From NCBI GenBank assembly GCA_035048485.1, contig CM068593.1:6023151-6087150 (forward strand): 64,000 nt of DNA, written 5' to 3'. Origin of the DNA: Pteria penguin (Eukaryota > Mollusca > Bivalvia > Pterioida > Pteriidae). This document shows positions 1-10,520 of this stretch, one piece after another (the stretch's first letter is position 1; every line of letters starts with the position of its first letter). Both the position numbers and the translations under genes were made by a program. The notes under the pieces were generated by a model. It was not told the DNA's origin. It searched no databases and saw nothing but the letters and a program-made list of their open reading frames with translations.

Positions 1-455
1 TGATCAACAAGATATGATTATTCAAGGTCTGCTTAATAGCTTTAGATGAACAGACGGAAATGGATGGACGGTGTAGAAAAACGTAAGATTGTCTGACTTC
101 ATTTGTAGACTAAAGAATGATCGCAGACAAAACATTCTATTTCAGTTTACATTTGACATCACAATGCCTACTTCAGCATATTTACCATTGCATCTGTTAT
201 CAGACAGATTTTCATGTGATAACATTCAACAGAGCACAAATCCATTGTAAATATAGGAACTATGAATGAAATTATTTATTCAAAATCACACACACTGAAA
301 CCTTTGTAGCTTTGTTATCTAATCTTGTTTGAAATTAAAAGGATTTTGCAAGCACCTGAGAAATTCCTAAGAACTGTCCTTTTTCAAACACCACTAATTA
401 CTCACTAATGTCTCGATGTAATGTGTATTCTGAAGAAGAAAATGAAGACATCTTC
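1..455. other. Unique AT-rich sequence, no gene seen
   Basis: Non-repetitive AT-rich DNA. No long open frame, RNA gene or recognisable element is visible. The last bases run into a flank that is later duplicated together with the first array. Confidence 0.6.
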
Positions 456-1925
456 GTTGTCCTATTATATCCGCTAAGTTTGACTGTAAATGAAGCCTTA
501 GTTATATTTTAACTTTAGTGGTCAGTCCGCGATACTACTCATGTGATACTTATTCCTAGTGATCAAGCCGCGGTAAGACTCATGTGATACTTATTCCTAG
601 TGGTCAAGCCGCGGTACTAATGTGATACTTATTTCTAGTGGTCAAGCCGCGGTACTACTCATGTGATACTTATTCCTAGTGGTCAAATCGCGGTAGTGCT
701 CATGTGACACTTATCCCTAGTGGTCAAGCCGCGGAACTACTCATGTGATACTTATTCCTAATGGTCAAGCCGCTGCACTACTCAGGTCAGACTTATTCCT
801 AGTGGTCAGGCCTCGGTACTACTCATATGATACTTATTCCTAGTGGTCAAGCCGCGGTACTACTCATGTGATACTCATTCCTAGTGGTCAAATCGCGGTA
901 GTGCTCATGTGATACTTATTCCTAGTGATCAAGCCTCGGTACTATTCAAGTTACACTTATCCCTAGTGGTCAAGCCGCGGTACCTCTCATGTGATATTTA
1001 TTCCTAGTGATCAAGCCGCGGTACTACTCATGTGATACTTATTCCTAGTTGTCCTATTATATCCGCTAAGTTTGACTGTAAATGAAGCCTTAGTTATATT
1101 TTAACTTTAGTGGTCAGTCCGCGATACTACTCATGTGATACTTATTCCTAGTGATCAAGCCGCGGTAAGACTCATGCGATACTTATTCCTAGTGGTCAAG
1201 CCGCGGTACTAATGTGATACTTATTTCTAGTGGTCAAGCCGCGGCACTACTCATGTGATACTTATTCCCTGTTGTCAAGCCGCGGTAGTACTCATGTGAC
1301 ACTTATCCCTAGTGGTCAAGCCGCGGAACTACTCATGTGATACTTATTCCTAATGGTCAAGCCTCGGTACTACTCATGTCATACTTATTCCTAGTGGTCA
1401 GGCCTCGGTACTACTCATATGATACTTATTCCTAGTGGTCAAGCCGCGGTACTACTCATGTGATACTTATTCCTAGTGGTCAAATCGCGGTAGTACTCAT
1501 GTGACACTTATCCCTAGTGGTCAAGCCGCGGAACTACTCATGTGATACTTATTCCTAATGGTCAAGCCGCGGCACTACTCATGTCAGACTTATTCCTAGT
1601 GGTCAGGCCTCGGTACTACTCATATGATACTTATTCCTAGTGGTCAAGCCGCGGTACTACTCATGTGATACTCATTCCTAGTGGTCAAGCCTCGGTACTA
1701 CTCATGTGATACTTATTCCTAGTGATCAAGCCTCGGTACTATTCAAGTTACACTTATCCCTAGTGGTCAAGCCGCGGTACCTCTCATGTGATATTTATTC
1801 CTAGTGGTCAAGCCGCGGTACTACTCATGTGATACTTATTCCTAGTGGTCAAGCCGCGGTACTACTCATGTGATACTTATTCCTAGTGGCCAAGCCACGG
1901 TACTACTCGATACTTGTTCCTGAGT
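456..1925. repeat. 41-bp minisatellite with a 592-bp duplicated block
   Basis: About 34 units of 41 bp. Key motifs are TGATACTTATTCCTAGTGG and CAAGCCGCGGTACTACTC, the latter carrying a SacII-type CCGCGG. Spacing is exactly 41 bp where units are regular, for example 1801 to 1842. The unique flank at about 456-525 (TTGTCCTATTATATCCGC) recurs at 1048-1117, followed by the same run of variant units, so a block of 592 bp including non-array flank was duplicated. Units vary at the SacII core and in TGGTCA versus TGATCA. Confidence 0.95.
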
Positions 1926-2923
1926 TGTACACCAAACAACTGTTTATAAACTTTACTCCGCTGAAAGTGTTCATCACAGCAATGATCTGCTCATTAGACC
2001 TACAGACAACATACGAAATGAAGCAATCCATAATGGCCATCATGGCCGCAATCTCATTTTCTTAAAACTATTTTCATCCTCAATTTGATGAAGAGTATGG
2101 GGATAATCTATTCATGATACTCGATAAGAACAGTTTGGGAGATGAATTGTAGATTTACATAATGTAACATGACGTAGATGGTGGTCATCTTCAATCATCA
2201 GGAGATCCATTTTTCTCTTTATTTAAGCGATTATGATGATAAGGATTCTTCATAATGGCGTGTGTGCTCGTTTAAAGTTTTCCGAACAGCCGAGCCTTTG
2301 TTCTGAATCCTCGAATAGAAGGTTGTTATGCGTATGAAGAGATCAACCACTGGCCCAGCAGCCCAGGAACCACGAGTTTTCCACCCAAGTCAAATCGTCC
2401 TTTGATATCACACGGTAACGTCCACATTTACAAAGCCGTGGTGTAAATTATACAGATCACAGAGATCCAGTGAGGGTATATTATCCTGTCATACTCATGA
2501 ATAATGAAAGAGTACTGCATTATTTTTTTATATTAATCGAAGTTGTCGATACAAATCACCGCAATAGCCATTGTTTTGATATAATGACATTCTGACGGAA
2601 CAAATGTGTAGATATTTGCGAATCACTACGTCATCACTAAGTTGTTAATTTGGATTCGCGTACGCCACTTCGTTACAATAGGTGAAAAAATACAAAACAA
2701 AAATGAACGAAGGAACAGAGACTGACTTCGCAACATCCGGAAATTCGTTAATTTCTATGACATTTCATGTAAAGTTATAACAATTTTGCTGGGTCTAAGA
2801 GGCCACTCCGTAACTAACAAACTTTCGATAGAAAGCGTATACTATGTAAGTGAAGTCGACGCTTCCTGCTAACTATACATTCCACGAATCCCGATGTACG
2901 ATGTACTATAATTTATTATATTT
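1926..2923. other. Unique sequence, nothing identified
   Basis: AT-rich DNA with no long open frame and no tandem structure. I see no convincing splice pair or RNA gene. Confidence 0.55.
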
Positions 2924-3093
2924 GCTGGTTGATTAGTTGATTGGTGTTTTTACGTCGCTTTCAACAATATTTCAGTTATATCGCGACATGGAAGCAGGAG
3001 GTTACCAACCTCTTAAACATAGTGGCGCAACCCGGGAATCGAACCCGGATCGTCGGCGCCGCAAGCCAAGCGCTTAACCACCAAGCCTGTCCC
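2924..3093 (-). mobile_element. tRNA-derived SINE (family A), near full length
   Basis: Read on the minus strand, the head at about 3092-3023 resembles a tRNA: TGGTGGTTAAGCGCTTGG is an A-box-like segment and GGTTCGATTCC is a canonical Pol III B box. The body follows, then a tail with TTGTTGAAAGCGACGTAAAA and CAATCAAC-type repeats. This head-body-tail order is typical of molluscan SINEs. It is not an intact tRNA gene because the acceptor stem and spacing do not hold. Exact family assignment (for example RUDI/V-SINE) is not checked. Confidence 0.8.
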
Positions 3094-4356
3094 TATTTCT
3101 TGACCTGTATGTAAACTTGGCAAAGAAAGTATATAACGATGAATTTAATACTTAATAGTATTTATGGTTGCAAGTTTTATGTTTTAGTCGAGCAGTGTTT
3201 CATAGTTAAAATGAATAAAACAAATGAAAAAGATTGAAATGGGTAGGGTGAAGTGGTGCATTTCGTAAAATACTGTGGCCAGATTTTATGACTTTAAGAA
3301 ATTTATTGGCATATATACATACACAGTCGAACTTTGATAAATGAATAGTCGAATACTCGAAATCCCCCGAAATCTATAATTTTGAAGCAATCATGCGGTA
3401 CCCACAATCCTTGGAAACTCAAATTATCATGCGGTACCGATTTAACCCCCCCCCCTCCCCCCCATTTCCCCTTGAAACTCAAAGATCGGAGTAATAATGC
3501 GGTACCGACAACCCATCTATTTATGTTATTAACAAAGCGAAAACTGCATAAGCATAATAGGTAAATTTTACTTAAAGATACATGTACGCATATGTAACTC
3601 CCTCACCCGTTCCAAAAAGTCAAAGGTGCATGTGGACTATTACCTTGAACATTTCACACAATATGTTCCATCTTTTAAAATCTAATGGGGATAAATACAA
3701 TATTATGTTTCGAAATCGAAATCACTTGTACATGAGTAAACTGTATTGTAGTATTATCTCAATCCTACACAAAAAGAGTGAATGTTCTAAGGGGAGCATA
3801 TCTAATTATTAAAAAAAAAAAAAAAGAAAGACAAAACTTACAATGGAGCCGTGATAATTATCACGACAACCCATAAGCATTTGATAAAGAAACTGTAGTT
3901 GACATTTTACGATACATAATGCTTTGATAAACAGAGGAAAATATATATTTATAACAGTGGCATCACATTTCGATGGAAACCGTTACATGTATTTTCAAGC
4001 ACGGGCAATAATTTACCTAAAATGGAAAGACGTTCTTACGTCATAGTTAAGATGGCAAAATATAAGATAAAACGTAACACTAATGTATATAACCTGCAGG
4101 AAGGTTATTAAGTATAAAGTGTAAAAAGGATTTGGGGAGATAATGTAATTCTACTATATCTCCTTACATTTATTGTATGCATCTATACACTTAGGGGCAT
4201 TAGAAGAAATGGAATACAAAACTGGACCGACATAATGTCAATCGAGATTAACTCCTGCTTTTTCTTATCTATATTGTTTACATTTAGAGAAACGAGATAG
4301 CCAAATACGGCACGGATCCTTTATATTACAGAATGATACCAATCCAAGTCATATTT
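3094..4356. other. Mostly unique sequence with small motifs
   Basis: Contains three copies of ATGCGGTACCGAC-like sequence between about 3390 and 3510, a C-rich run near 3450-3470 and a short poly-A near 3811-3826. Two open frames of 60-76 codons near 3382-3812 have no recognisable domain and compositions typical of chance frames. Confidence 0.5.
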
Positions 4357-4574
4357 TCAATAGGAGCTGGCTGTCTTTCGGATGAGACAGCTAAAACCGA
4401 GGCCCCGTGTCGTGGTATGCATGGCACGTTAAAGATCCCTCACTGCTTCGGGTGGGTCCGTTGCAAAGGTCAAAATATGTATGCCCCGCATCAGGCAGAT
4501 GCCGTCACCATATACGTGAAATATTCGTGGTGTGACGTAAAACAAAAATCAATCAATCAATCAATAGGAGCTGG
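4357..4574 (+). mobile_element. 5'-truncated SINE (family B) with 14-bp target-site duplication
   Basis: The body runs from CTGTCTTTCGGATGAGACAG through a GGCACGTTAAAGATCCCTC segment to GTGTGACGTAAAAC and an AATC-repeat tail near 4540-4560. TCAATAGGAGCTGG flanks it at 4357-4370 and 4561-4574, a perfect 14-bp target-site duplication. The tRNA head seen in the copies at 38 and 39 kb is missing, so this is a 5'-truncated insertion, as expected for LINE-driven retrotransposition. Confidence 0.9.
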
Positions 4575-4599
4575 TGTAGTCAGTTCCATGTTTGGTTCG

Positions 4600-4790
4600 T
4601 GACCCCACTTTGATTTCCAGCGGTGATTCGTCGCACTAAAACCGAGATCCTTTGTCCCAGTAGACGTGGTACATAAAAGATCCCCTACTCAGATAAGCCT
4701 TCAGTACGGGACAGGATCGGTTACAGTTTTGGTTGGGTTTTTGGTCGGAACTGCGTAAGCAATTCCAGACCCTAGTCGTTAAAATAAGCT
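4600..4790 (+). mobile_element. Diverged SINE-like segment
   Basis: CACTAAAACCGAGATCC and TACATAAAAGATCCCCTAC resemble the body of SINE family B (TAAAACCGAGGCCC, GTTAAAGATCCC). No tRNA head or target duplication is seen. Probably an old copy or a related family. Confidence 0.4.
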
Positions 4791-4889
4791 GTGGGGAACG
4801 CATGGAACGCAGAAAATACCTCCTCGTGTATAAATAGTGCTTCGATATTTAGAAAAAGCGTGATTAAATTTACTATTAGTAATTATAAT

Positions 4890-5282
4890 TCATACTGTAC
4901 GAGTCAATACAAGATAAGTTTGATCAGATGAGAAAATATATGTGCCGTTATTCCATCGATTTATACGAGTTATATTCATGCGCTGGAGGACATGCAGTAT
5001 TTCCGAATATTCGACGGAAAGTCCCGAAAAAGTACGATTGACATTATTGTGTAGCTGTGCCGTAATAAGAAGTACACTGCTAGTCCGTACTAGTATCCGC
5101 TGTATTATAATTAATAAAACTTGAGAATACCGCTTCTTTTTATAGCAGTGGAATTTGAAGTACTCTACAATCTTCTCGTCACAACGATAAACAAAAAATA
5201 GCCAGTTATTTATACATGTGTAGACGTCGTTTTCCCGAAATGTACATGTACAGCGGGAGACTGTCCAGATTGCTAATTTCAT
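4890..5282 (-). CDS. Hypothetical 130-codon open frame, probably not a gene
   Basis: An ATG-started frame of 130 codons in AT-rich non-array DNA. The predicted product is basic, rich in Ile, Tyr and Cys, with hydrophobic patches (LLIII around residue 57) but no clear signal peptide or domain. I recognise no family. Frames this long occur by chance in 64 kb, and no splice, promoter or neighbour context supports it. Listed only because it is among the longest frames outside the arrays. Confidence 0.12.
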   Translation of the reverse strand: MKLAIWTVSRCTCTFRENDVYTCINNWLFFVYRCDEKIVEYFKFHCYKKKRYSQVLLIIIQRILVRTSSVLLITAQLHNNVNRTFSGLSVEYSEILHVLQRMNITRINRWNNGTYIFSSDQTYLVLTRTV

Positions 5283-5571
5283 ACTACCGGTACCTTCAAG
5301 GTCAAAAGTGATAAGAGAAAATGAAAGCGGATTTGTTTGACAAAATCGGCAAATGAAAAGGCGAATGACTGATTTGCAATTTCAGGCAAAGAATTCAAGT
5401 CAAATATGCTTTAAACATGACATTATAGTTCATTCGTCTGTTGCATTTCCAAAATGGACCGTCTTTCCCCATACGATCGGATGCTTAGCTGGGCCCATGG
5501 CCATGCGGATTTGACCTCGTATATCTCGGGAAGTGCTTGGAGTTAAGTTTGGTGTCATTGTACATTAATTC

Positions 5572-5785
5572 TTTATGTGTGAATGGGCGAAAGCCCGAAG
5601 GCGATGCATCAAGTGCTTCATTGTTTTTGTTTGTTCTGTTCAACGCAGACCGTGTTTTTGTCAATACTGATCCTAAACATTACACGCTTGGTGTGTGATC
5701 TCTTGGTGGATCACGACTTTATTACCTTTGATGTACTTGACCATGCAATTCCGACCTTGAGGACTTTCAAGTCCTTTCATTTTTA
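5572..5785 (+). mobile_element. Short HINE-like element remnant with 3' hairpin
   Basis: Begins near a GGGCGAAAGCCC hairpin (5585-5596) and ends with GGACTTTCAAGTCC (5761-5774), a perfect small hairpin followed by TTTCATTTTT. The same 3' arrangement (GGACTTTTGAGTCC then TTTGATTTT) closes the larger element at 62.6-63.5 kb. I infer a non-autonomous Helentron-type (HINE) remnant; the 5' boundary is uncertain. Confidence 0.45.
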
Positions 5786-5886
5786 TTTGAAGTGGTAAAT
5801 TGTTATTTGTATCACGTATGTGATGAGATCAGTATAGTTGTGTGTGTTAAAATGAATAAATATATGAAACGTATGTTGTATCGCAT

Positions 5887-6430
5887 GATGACATGATTTC
5901 ATTTGTATGTCTTACTGTCTGTGATAACATGATTTCATTTGTATGTCGTAATGTCTGTGATGATATGATTTGTATGTCGTATGGTCAGTGATGACATGAT
6001 TTGTATGTCGTAATGTCTGTGATGACATGATTTGTATGTCGTAATGTCTGTGATGGTATGATTTGTATGTCGTATTGTCTGTGATGACATGGTTGGTATG
6101 TCGTATTGTCTGTGATGACATGATTTGTATTTCGTAATGTCTGTGATGACATGATTTGTATGTCGTAATGTCTGTGATGATATGATTTGTATGTCGTATT
6201 GTCTGATGACATGATTTGTATGTCGTAATATCTGTAATGACATGATTTGTATGTCGTATTGTCTGTGATGACATGATTTGTATGTCATAATGTCTATGAT
6301 TACATGATTTGTTTGTCGAAATGTCTGTGATTACATGATTCGTATGTCGTATTGTCTGTGATGACATGATTTGTATGTCGTATTGTCTGTGATGACATGA
6401 TTTGTATGTCGTATTGTTTGTGATGACAGA
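5887..6430. repeat. 31-bp minisatellite
   Basis: About 17 units with core GATGACATGATTTGTATGTC followed by GTAATGTCTGT or GTATTGTCTGT. The first two units carry an extra TTTCA. Antisense frames open across the array simply because the unit is short and stop-poor. A stray unit of this family reappears near 9541-9570, linking the array to those at 7.9-9.5 kb. Confidence 0.95.
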
Positions 6431-6444
6431 ATTCAATTTACATG

Positions 6445-6999
6445 CAGTGCTTCAAGTTCGTCCTAAAATCCTAGAAAGTCCTATTTTTGTTTTTTACATT
6501 TTGCTAAAATCCTAAAAAGTTAAAATCAGTTCAATGGAGGGTATGGGAAAATCCTAAAATTGTCCTAGATTTTAGACCCAAAACCTATTTTTTTGTTAAT
6601 GACTGTGATCGATAAGCTCAAATTTTGTCAGAGATAGTAATATTATTAAAGGCACTATACAAATGTTACTGTAAATTCTATAACTGAATTGATATAAAGC
6701 TCTTCTCAGTTTCCATTTCCAGAGCCCTCACCCCAGTTATCATATCTGTTGATGGCCTGCATTATGGGAGCAACCATAAGGGTACTACAGGAAGATGACA
6801 ATGTTTCCTAATGCAAGACTCAACAGATTTGAAGACTGGGATGAAAGCTGGCTGTAAGCAAATGACGATGCTTTTAGCTGAGTAAAAGGTCCTAAAACAA
6901 TCCTATTTCTTTAAAAAATGCCCTTAAAACATCATAAAAAAGCTTAAAATCGTCCTTAATTTTGTCCTAAATTTTGTGGGATAGGTGCTTGAAGCACTG
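6445..6999. mobile_element. hAT-like non-autonomous element (MITE), 555 bp
   Basis: Perfect 12-bp terminal inverted repeats: CAGTGCTTCAAG at 6445-6456 and its complement at 6988-6999. CAGTG at the tip fits hAT-type termini. Interior is AT-rich with TCCTAAAA-type motifs crowded near both ends, as in hAT subterminal repeats. No coding capacity. The adjoining 8-bp flanks (TTTACATG and TATATTGT) do not match, so the duplication is lost or the right flank was overwritten by the adjacent 42-bp array. Confidence 0.65.
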
Positions 7000-7372
7000 T
7001 ATATTGTTTATCTGTGTGATATGTGTCATATGTTTGTACTGCGTATTGTTTATCTGTGTGATATGTGTCATTTGTTTGTACTGCGTATTGTTTATCTGTG
7101 TGATATGTGTCATTTGTTTGTACTGCGTATTGTTTATCTGTGTGATATGTGTCATTTGTTTGTACTGCGTATTGTTTATCTGTGTGATGTGTCATTTGTT
7201 TGTACTGCGTTTTTTGTGTGATATGTGTCATTTGTTTGTACTGCGTATTGTTTATCTGTGTGATATGTGCCATTTGTTTGTACTGCGTATTGTTTATCTG
7301 TGTGATATGTGTCATTTGTTTGTACTGCGTATTGTTTATGTGTGTGATATATGTCATTTGTTTGTTATTCTG
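7000..7372. repeat. 42-bp minisatellite (G/T-rich plus strand)
   Basis: About nine units of 42 bp containing TGTTTATCTGTGTGATATG and TCATTTGTTTGTACTGCG; two units are shortened. The array starts directly at the right terminus of the hAT-like element. Frames open on both strands because 42 is a multiple of three; these are not taken as genes. Confidence 0.95.
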
Positions 7373-7689
7373 AGTGAACAAAATGTTGTAATATGTTGTC
7401 CTATTGGTGTTTCTTCAACATGTTGTGTTAACGGATTATATCATGTGTATTTATTCTGTATTCTAATGCATTTTGTTTGTAACACGCTGTCTCATTGGCT
7501 GTCCGTTTAAAAACTGCAAGGGTATTCACGATACCCTGCAGTTTTTATATGACGTCACGATACCCTGCAGTTTCTGATGTGACGTCACGATACCCTGCAG
7601 TTTTTGGTATATGACAGTGATTAGCGATTTGGCTTAGAAAACCATAACTCTGTATCTAGTTGTAATTATTTTGTCAAATGCATTAGAAT
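7373..7689. repeat. Degenerate G/T-rich stretch plus short hairpin and three direct repeats
   Basis: After a G/T-rich segment, 7509-7545 forms an imperfect hairpin around GGGTATTCACGATACCC. The segment ACGATACCCTGCAGTTT then recurs three times (about 7529, 7558, 7587), and TGACGTCA occurs at 7550-7557 and 7580-7587. The ACTG(A)CAGGGTAT core is shared with the long hairpin at 7690-7777. Confidence 0.7.
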
Positions 7690-7777
7690 GGGGTTACCAT
7701 GCGAATGTTTTACAAAAACTGACAGGGTATCGGCGAATACCCTGTCAGTTTTTGTAAAACACTCGCATGGTAACCCC
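7690..7777. repeat. Near-perfect 41-bp-arm hairpin
   Basis: Arms 7690-7730 and 7737-7777 are complementary at 40 of 41 positions around a 6-nt loop (CGGCGA). This could be a foldback/MITE tip pair, a cruciform-forming palindrome or, if transcribed, a small-RNA-type hairpin. No flanking target duplication is seen. Confidence 0.9.
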
Positions 7778-7883
7778 TAAATACATGCTTTATCATTTAT
7801 ATCAAGTTATATGTGATAACTTGATGATGTTTATAATGTTGTATGTCATATCTTCAAGCTGTGTGCGAAATTATGATAAGCAA

Positions 7884-9048
7884 ATGGCTGTCATGACGTG
7901 TGTGACGACAAGATAACAATATGTATGGTTGTCGTGACGTGTATGACGACAAGATAACAATATGTATGGTTGTCGTGACGTGTATGACGACAAGATAACA
8001 ATATGTATGGCTGTCATGACGTGTGTGACGACAAGATAACAATATGTATGGTTGTCGTGACGTGTGTGACGACAAGATAACAATATGTATGGTTGTCGTG
8101 ACGTGTATGACGACAAGATAACAATATGTATGGTTGTCATGACGTGTGTGACGACAAGATAACAATATGTATGGTTGTCGTGACGTGTGTGACGACAAGA
8201 TAACAATATGTATGGTTGTCGTGACGTGTGTGACGACAAGATAACAATATGTATGGCTGTCATGACGTGTATGACGACAAGATAACAATATGTATGGTTG
8301 TCATGACGTGTGTGACGACAAGATAACAATATGTATGGTTGTCGTGACGTGTATGACGACAAGATAACAATATGTATGGTTGTCATGACGTGTGTGACGA
8401 CAAGATAACAATATGTATGGTTGTCGTGACGTGTGTGACGACAAGATAACAATATGTATGGTTGTCATGACGTGTGTGACGACAAGATAACAATATGTAT
8501 GGCTGTCATGACGTGTGTGACGACAAGATAACAATATGTATGGCTGTCATGACGTGTGTGACGACAAGATAACAATATGTATGGTTGTCGTGACGTGTGT
8601 GACGACAAGATAACAATATGTATGGTTGTCGTGACGTGTATGATGACAAGATAACAATATGTATGGCTGTCATGACGTGTGTGACGACAAGATAACAATA
8701 TGTATGGTTGTCGTGACGTGTGTGACGACAAGATAACAATATGTATGGTTGTCGTGACGTGTGTGACGACAAGATAACAATATGTATGGTTGTCGTGACG
8801 TGTATGACGACAAGATAACAATATGTATGGTTGTCGTGACGTGTATGATGACAAGATAACAATATGTATGGTTGTCGTGACGTGTATGACGACAAGATAA
8901 CAATATGTATGGTTGTCGTGACGTGTGTGACGACAAGATAACAATATGTATGGCTGTCGTGACGTGTGTGACGACAAGATAACAATATGTATGGTTGTCG
9001 TGACGTGTATGACGACAAGATAACAATATGTATGGTTGTCGTGACGTA
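7884..9048. repeat. 41-bp CpG-containing minisatellite
   Basis: About 28 units of 41 bp; core motifs are GTCGTGACGTGTGTGACGAC and AAGATAACAATATGTATGG. Each unit has up to four CpGs. Main variants exchange GTCGTGACG for GTCATGACG and GTGTGACG for GTATGACG. Apparent peptides cycle through three frames because 41 is not a multiple of three. Confidence 0.97.
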
Positions 9049-9480
9049 TGTTTTGTTTGCCATGACATGTGTGATGACATGATCATAATATGATTTGGTT
9101 GCCATGACATGTGTGATGACATGATCATAATATGATTTGGTTGCCATGACATGTGTGATGACATGATCATAATATGATTTGGTTGCCATGACATGTGTGA
9201 TGACATGATCATAATATGATTTGGTTGCCATGACATGTGTGATGACATGATCATAATATGATTTGGTTGCCATGACTTTTGTGTTGACATGATCATAATA
9301 TGATTTGGTTGTCATGCCATGTGTGATGACATGATCATAATACCGATATGATTTGGTTGCCATGACATGTGTGATGACATGATCATAATATGATTTGGTT
9401 GTCATGCCATGTGTGATGACATGATCATAATACCGGTATGATTTGGTTGCCATGATGTGTGATGACATGATGATAATATG
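9049..9480. repeat. 42-bp CpG-poor sister minisatellite
   Basis: About ten units of 42 bp with CCATGACATGTGTGATGAC and ATGATCATAATATGATTTGG. Aligned with the neighbouring 41-bp unit, the CpG positions are replaced by CA or TG. Two units carry ACCGAT or ACCGGT inserts. Confidence 0.95.
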
Positions 9481-9683
9481 TTAATTTGTCATGCCATTTA
9501 TGATGACATGATGATATGTATATTGTGTTTGTTGACATGGGTATGTATGTCGTATTGTCTGTGATAACATAACTATAACACGCATACCATGTTGTGTGTA
9601 ATTGCCATGAATATTTACATTATGGCATATATTGTGCCATTACTGCCGAACACACTCATACACGCTTGTTACACTCTTATAAT
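9481..9683. other. Degenerate array edge
   Basis: Decayed units of the preceding array, one unit of the 31-bp family (GTATGTCGTATTGTCTGTG near 9541-9562), then A/T-rich unique sequence. Confidence 0.6.
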
Positions 9684-9955
9684 GAAATTGTAATTTGTAT
9701 GTTGTGTATTTGCGTAATTTGTATGTTGTGTATTGTGAAATTTTTATGTTGTGTATTTGTGTAATTTGTATGTTGTGTATTTGTGTAATTTGTGTGTTGT
9801 GTATTTGTGTAATTTGTTGTGTATTTGTGTAATTTGTATGTTGTGTATTTGTGTAATTTGTATGTTGTGTATCTGTGTAATTTGTATGTTGTATATTTGT
9901 GTAATTTGTATGTTGTGTATTTGTGTAATTTGTATGTTGTGTATTTGTTTAGATT
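9684..9955. repeat. 24-bp minisatellite (GTAATTTGTATGTTGTGTAT)
   Basis: About eleven units of roughly 24 bp, G/T-rich on the plus strand, with shortened variants. An open plus frame across it encodes a Cys/Val/Ile-rich repeat and is an array by-product. Confidence 0.93.
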
Positions 9956-10264
9956 TTATTAAATGCTATATAGTCCTGTGTGAAATAATTGTTGCACATA
10001 TACCATCATGTGTATGAAGGCTGTGATTGTATACTTGGTGTGTTAACTGCCATATGTTTATCATTCTGGGTTAGCACAAAGGATGTTATATGTTGACATC
10101 TTGATGTTGTCTTTACCATCGTGTATGTTGTTTTATAAGGGATAACGTGAATGACGTACGTGAAGTGTTTATTTCTAGCATTTTGTAACATCGCGGATTT
10201 GGTAAACGGGAATGGACAACAATGAATACATGACGTATCATGATAAAGAGTTATATGTACTTAC
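9956..10264. other. G/T-rich unique sequence
   Basis: No gene or element recognised. The G/T-rich strand bias of the preceding arrays fades out here. Confidence 0.5.
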
Positions 10265-10520
10265 AATCCGTGATGGTGATGAAATCCGTGGACCATTCTA
10301 TTCAGCTACTCCTTTTCTGTGTTTGTCTCCGCTCAAAGCAGACGACCATTACGCTAGCAGACGATAGTCGCCATTACGGTTATACCTTGTAGAGAATCTC
10401 TGCTGGGCAAAATCAATTAATCAGGTGACCCGCTCACTTTCCTTTGCTATCCTAACGACTGCAGCCACCGTAAAATTGTCATCTGATGAACAAGTCCGAG
10501 TCGCCTCTGACACAAGTCCC
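10265..10520 (-). other. Possible first exon or 5' UTR on the minus strand
   Basis: On the minus strand a strong donor (GGATT followed by GTAAGTAC) ends a more GC-rich stretch, with a potential start ATG at 10296-10294 opening ten codons (Met-Val-His-Gly-Phe then four His) before the donor. The richer base composition upstream could be a promoter or 5' UTR. No downstream exon is recognised, so this is a weak candidate. Confidence 0.2.

Noticed and set aside
3023..3092. tRNA gene on the minus strand
   Set aside because: A- and B-box-like segments are present but cloverleaf spacing and acceptor pairing do not hold, and a SINE body and tail follow.
8506..9468. 320-codon minus frame across two arrays
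   Set aside because: A repeat by-product; the sequence cycles through the array peptides in all phases and shows no domain.
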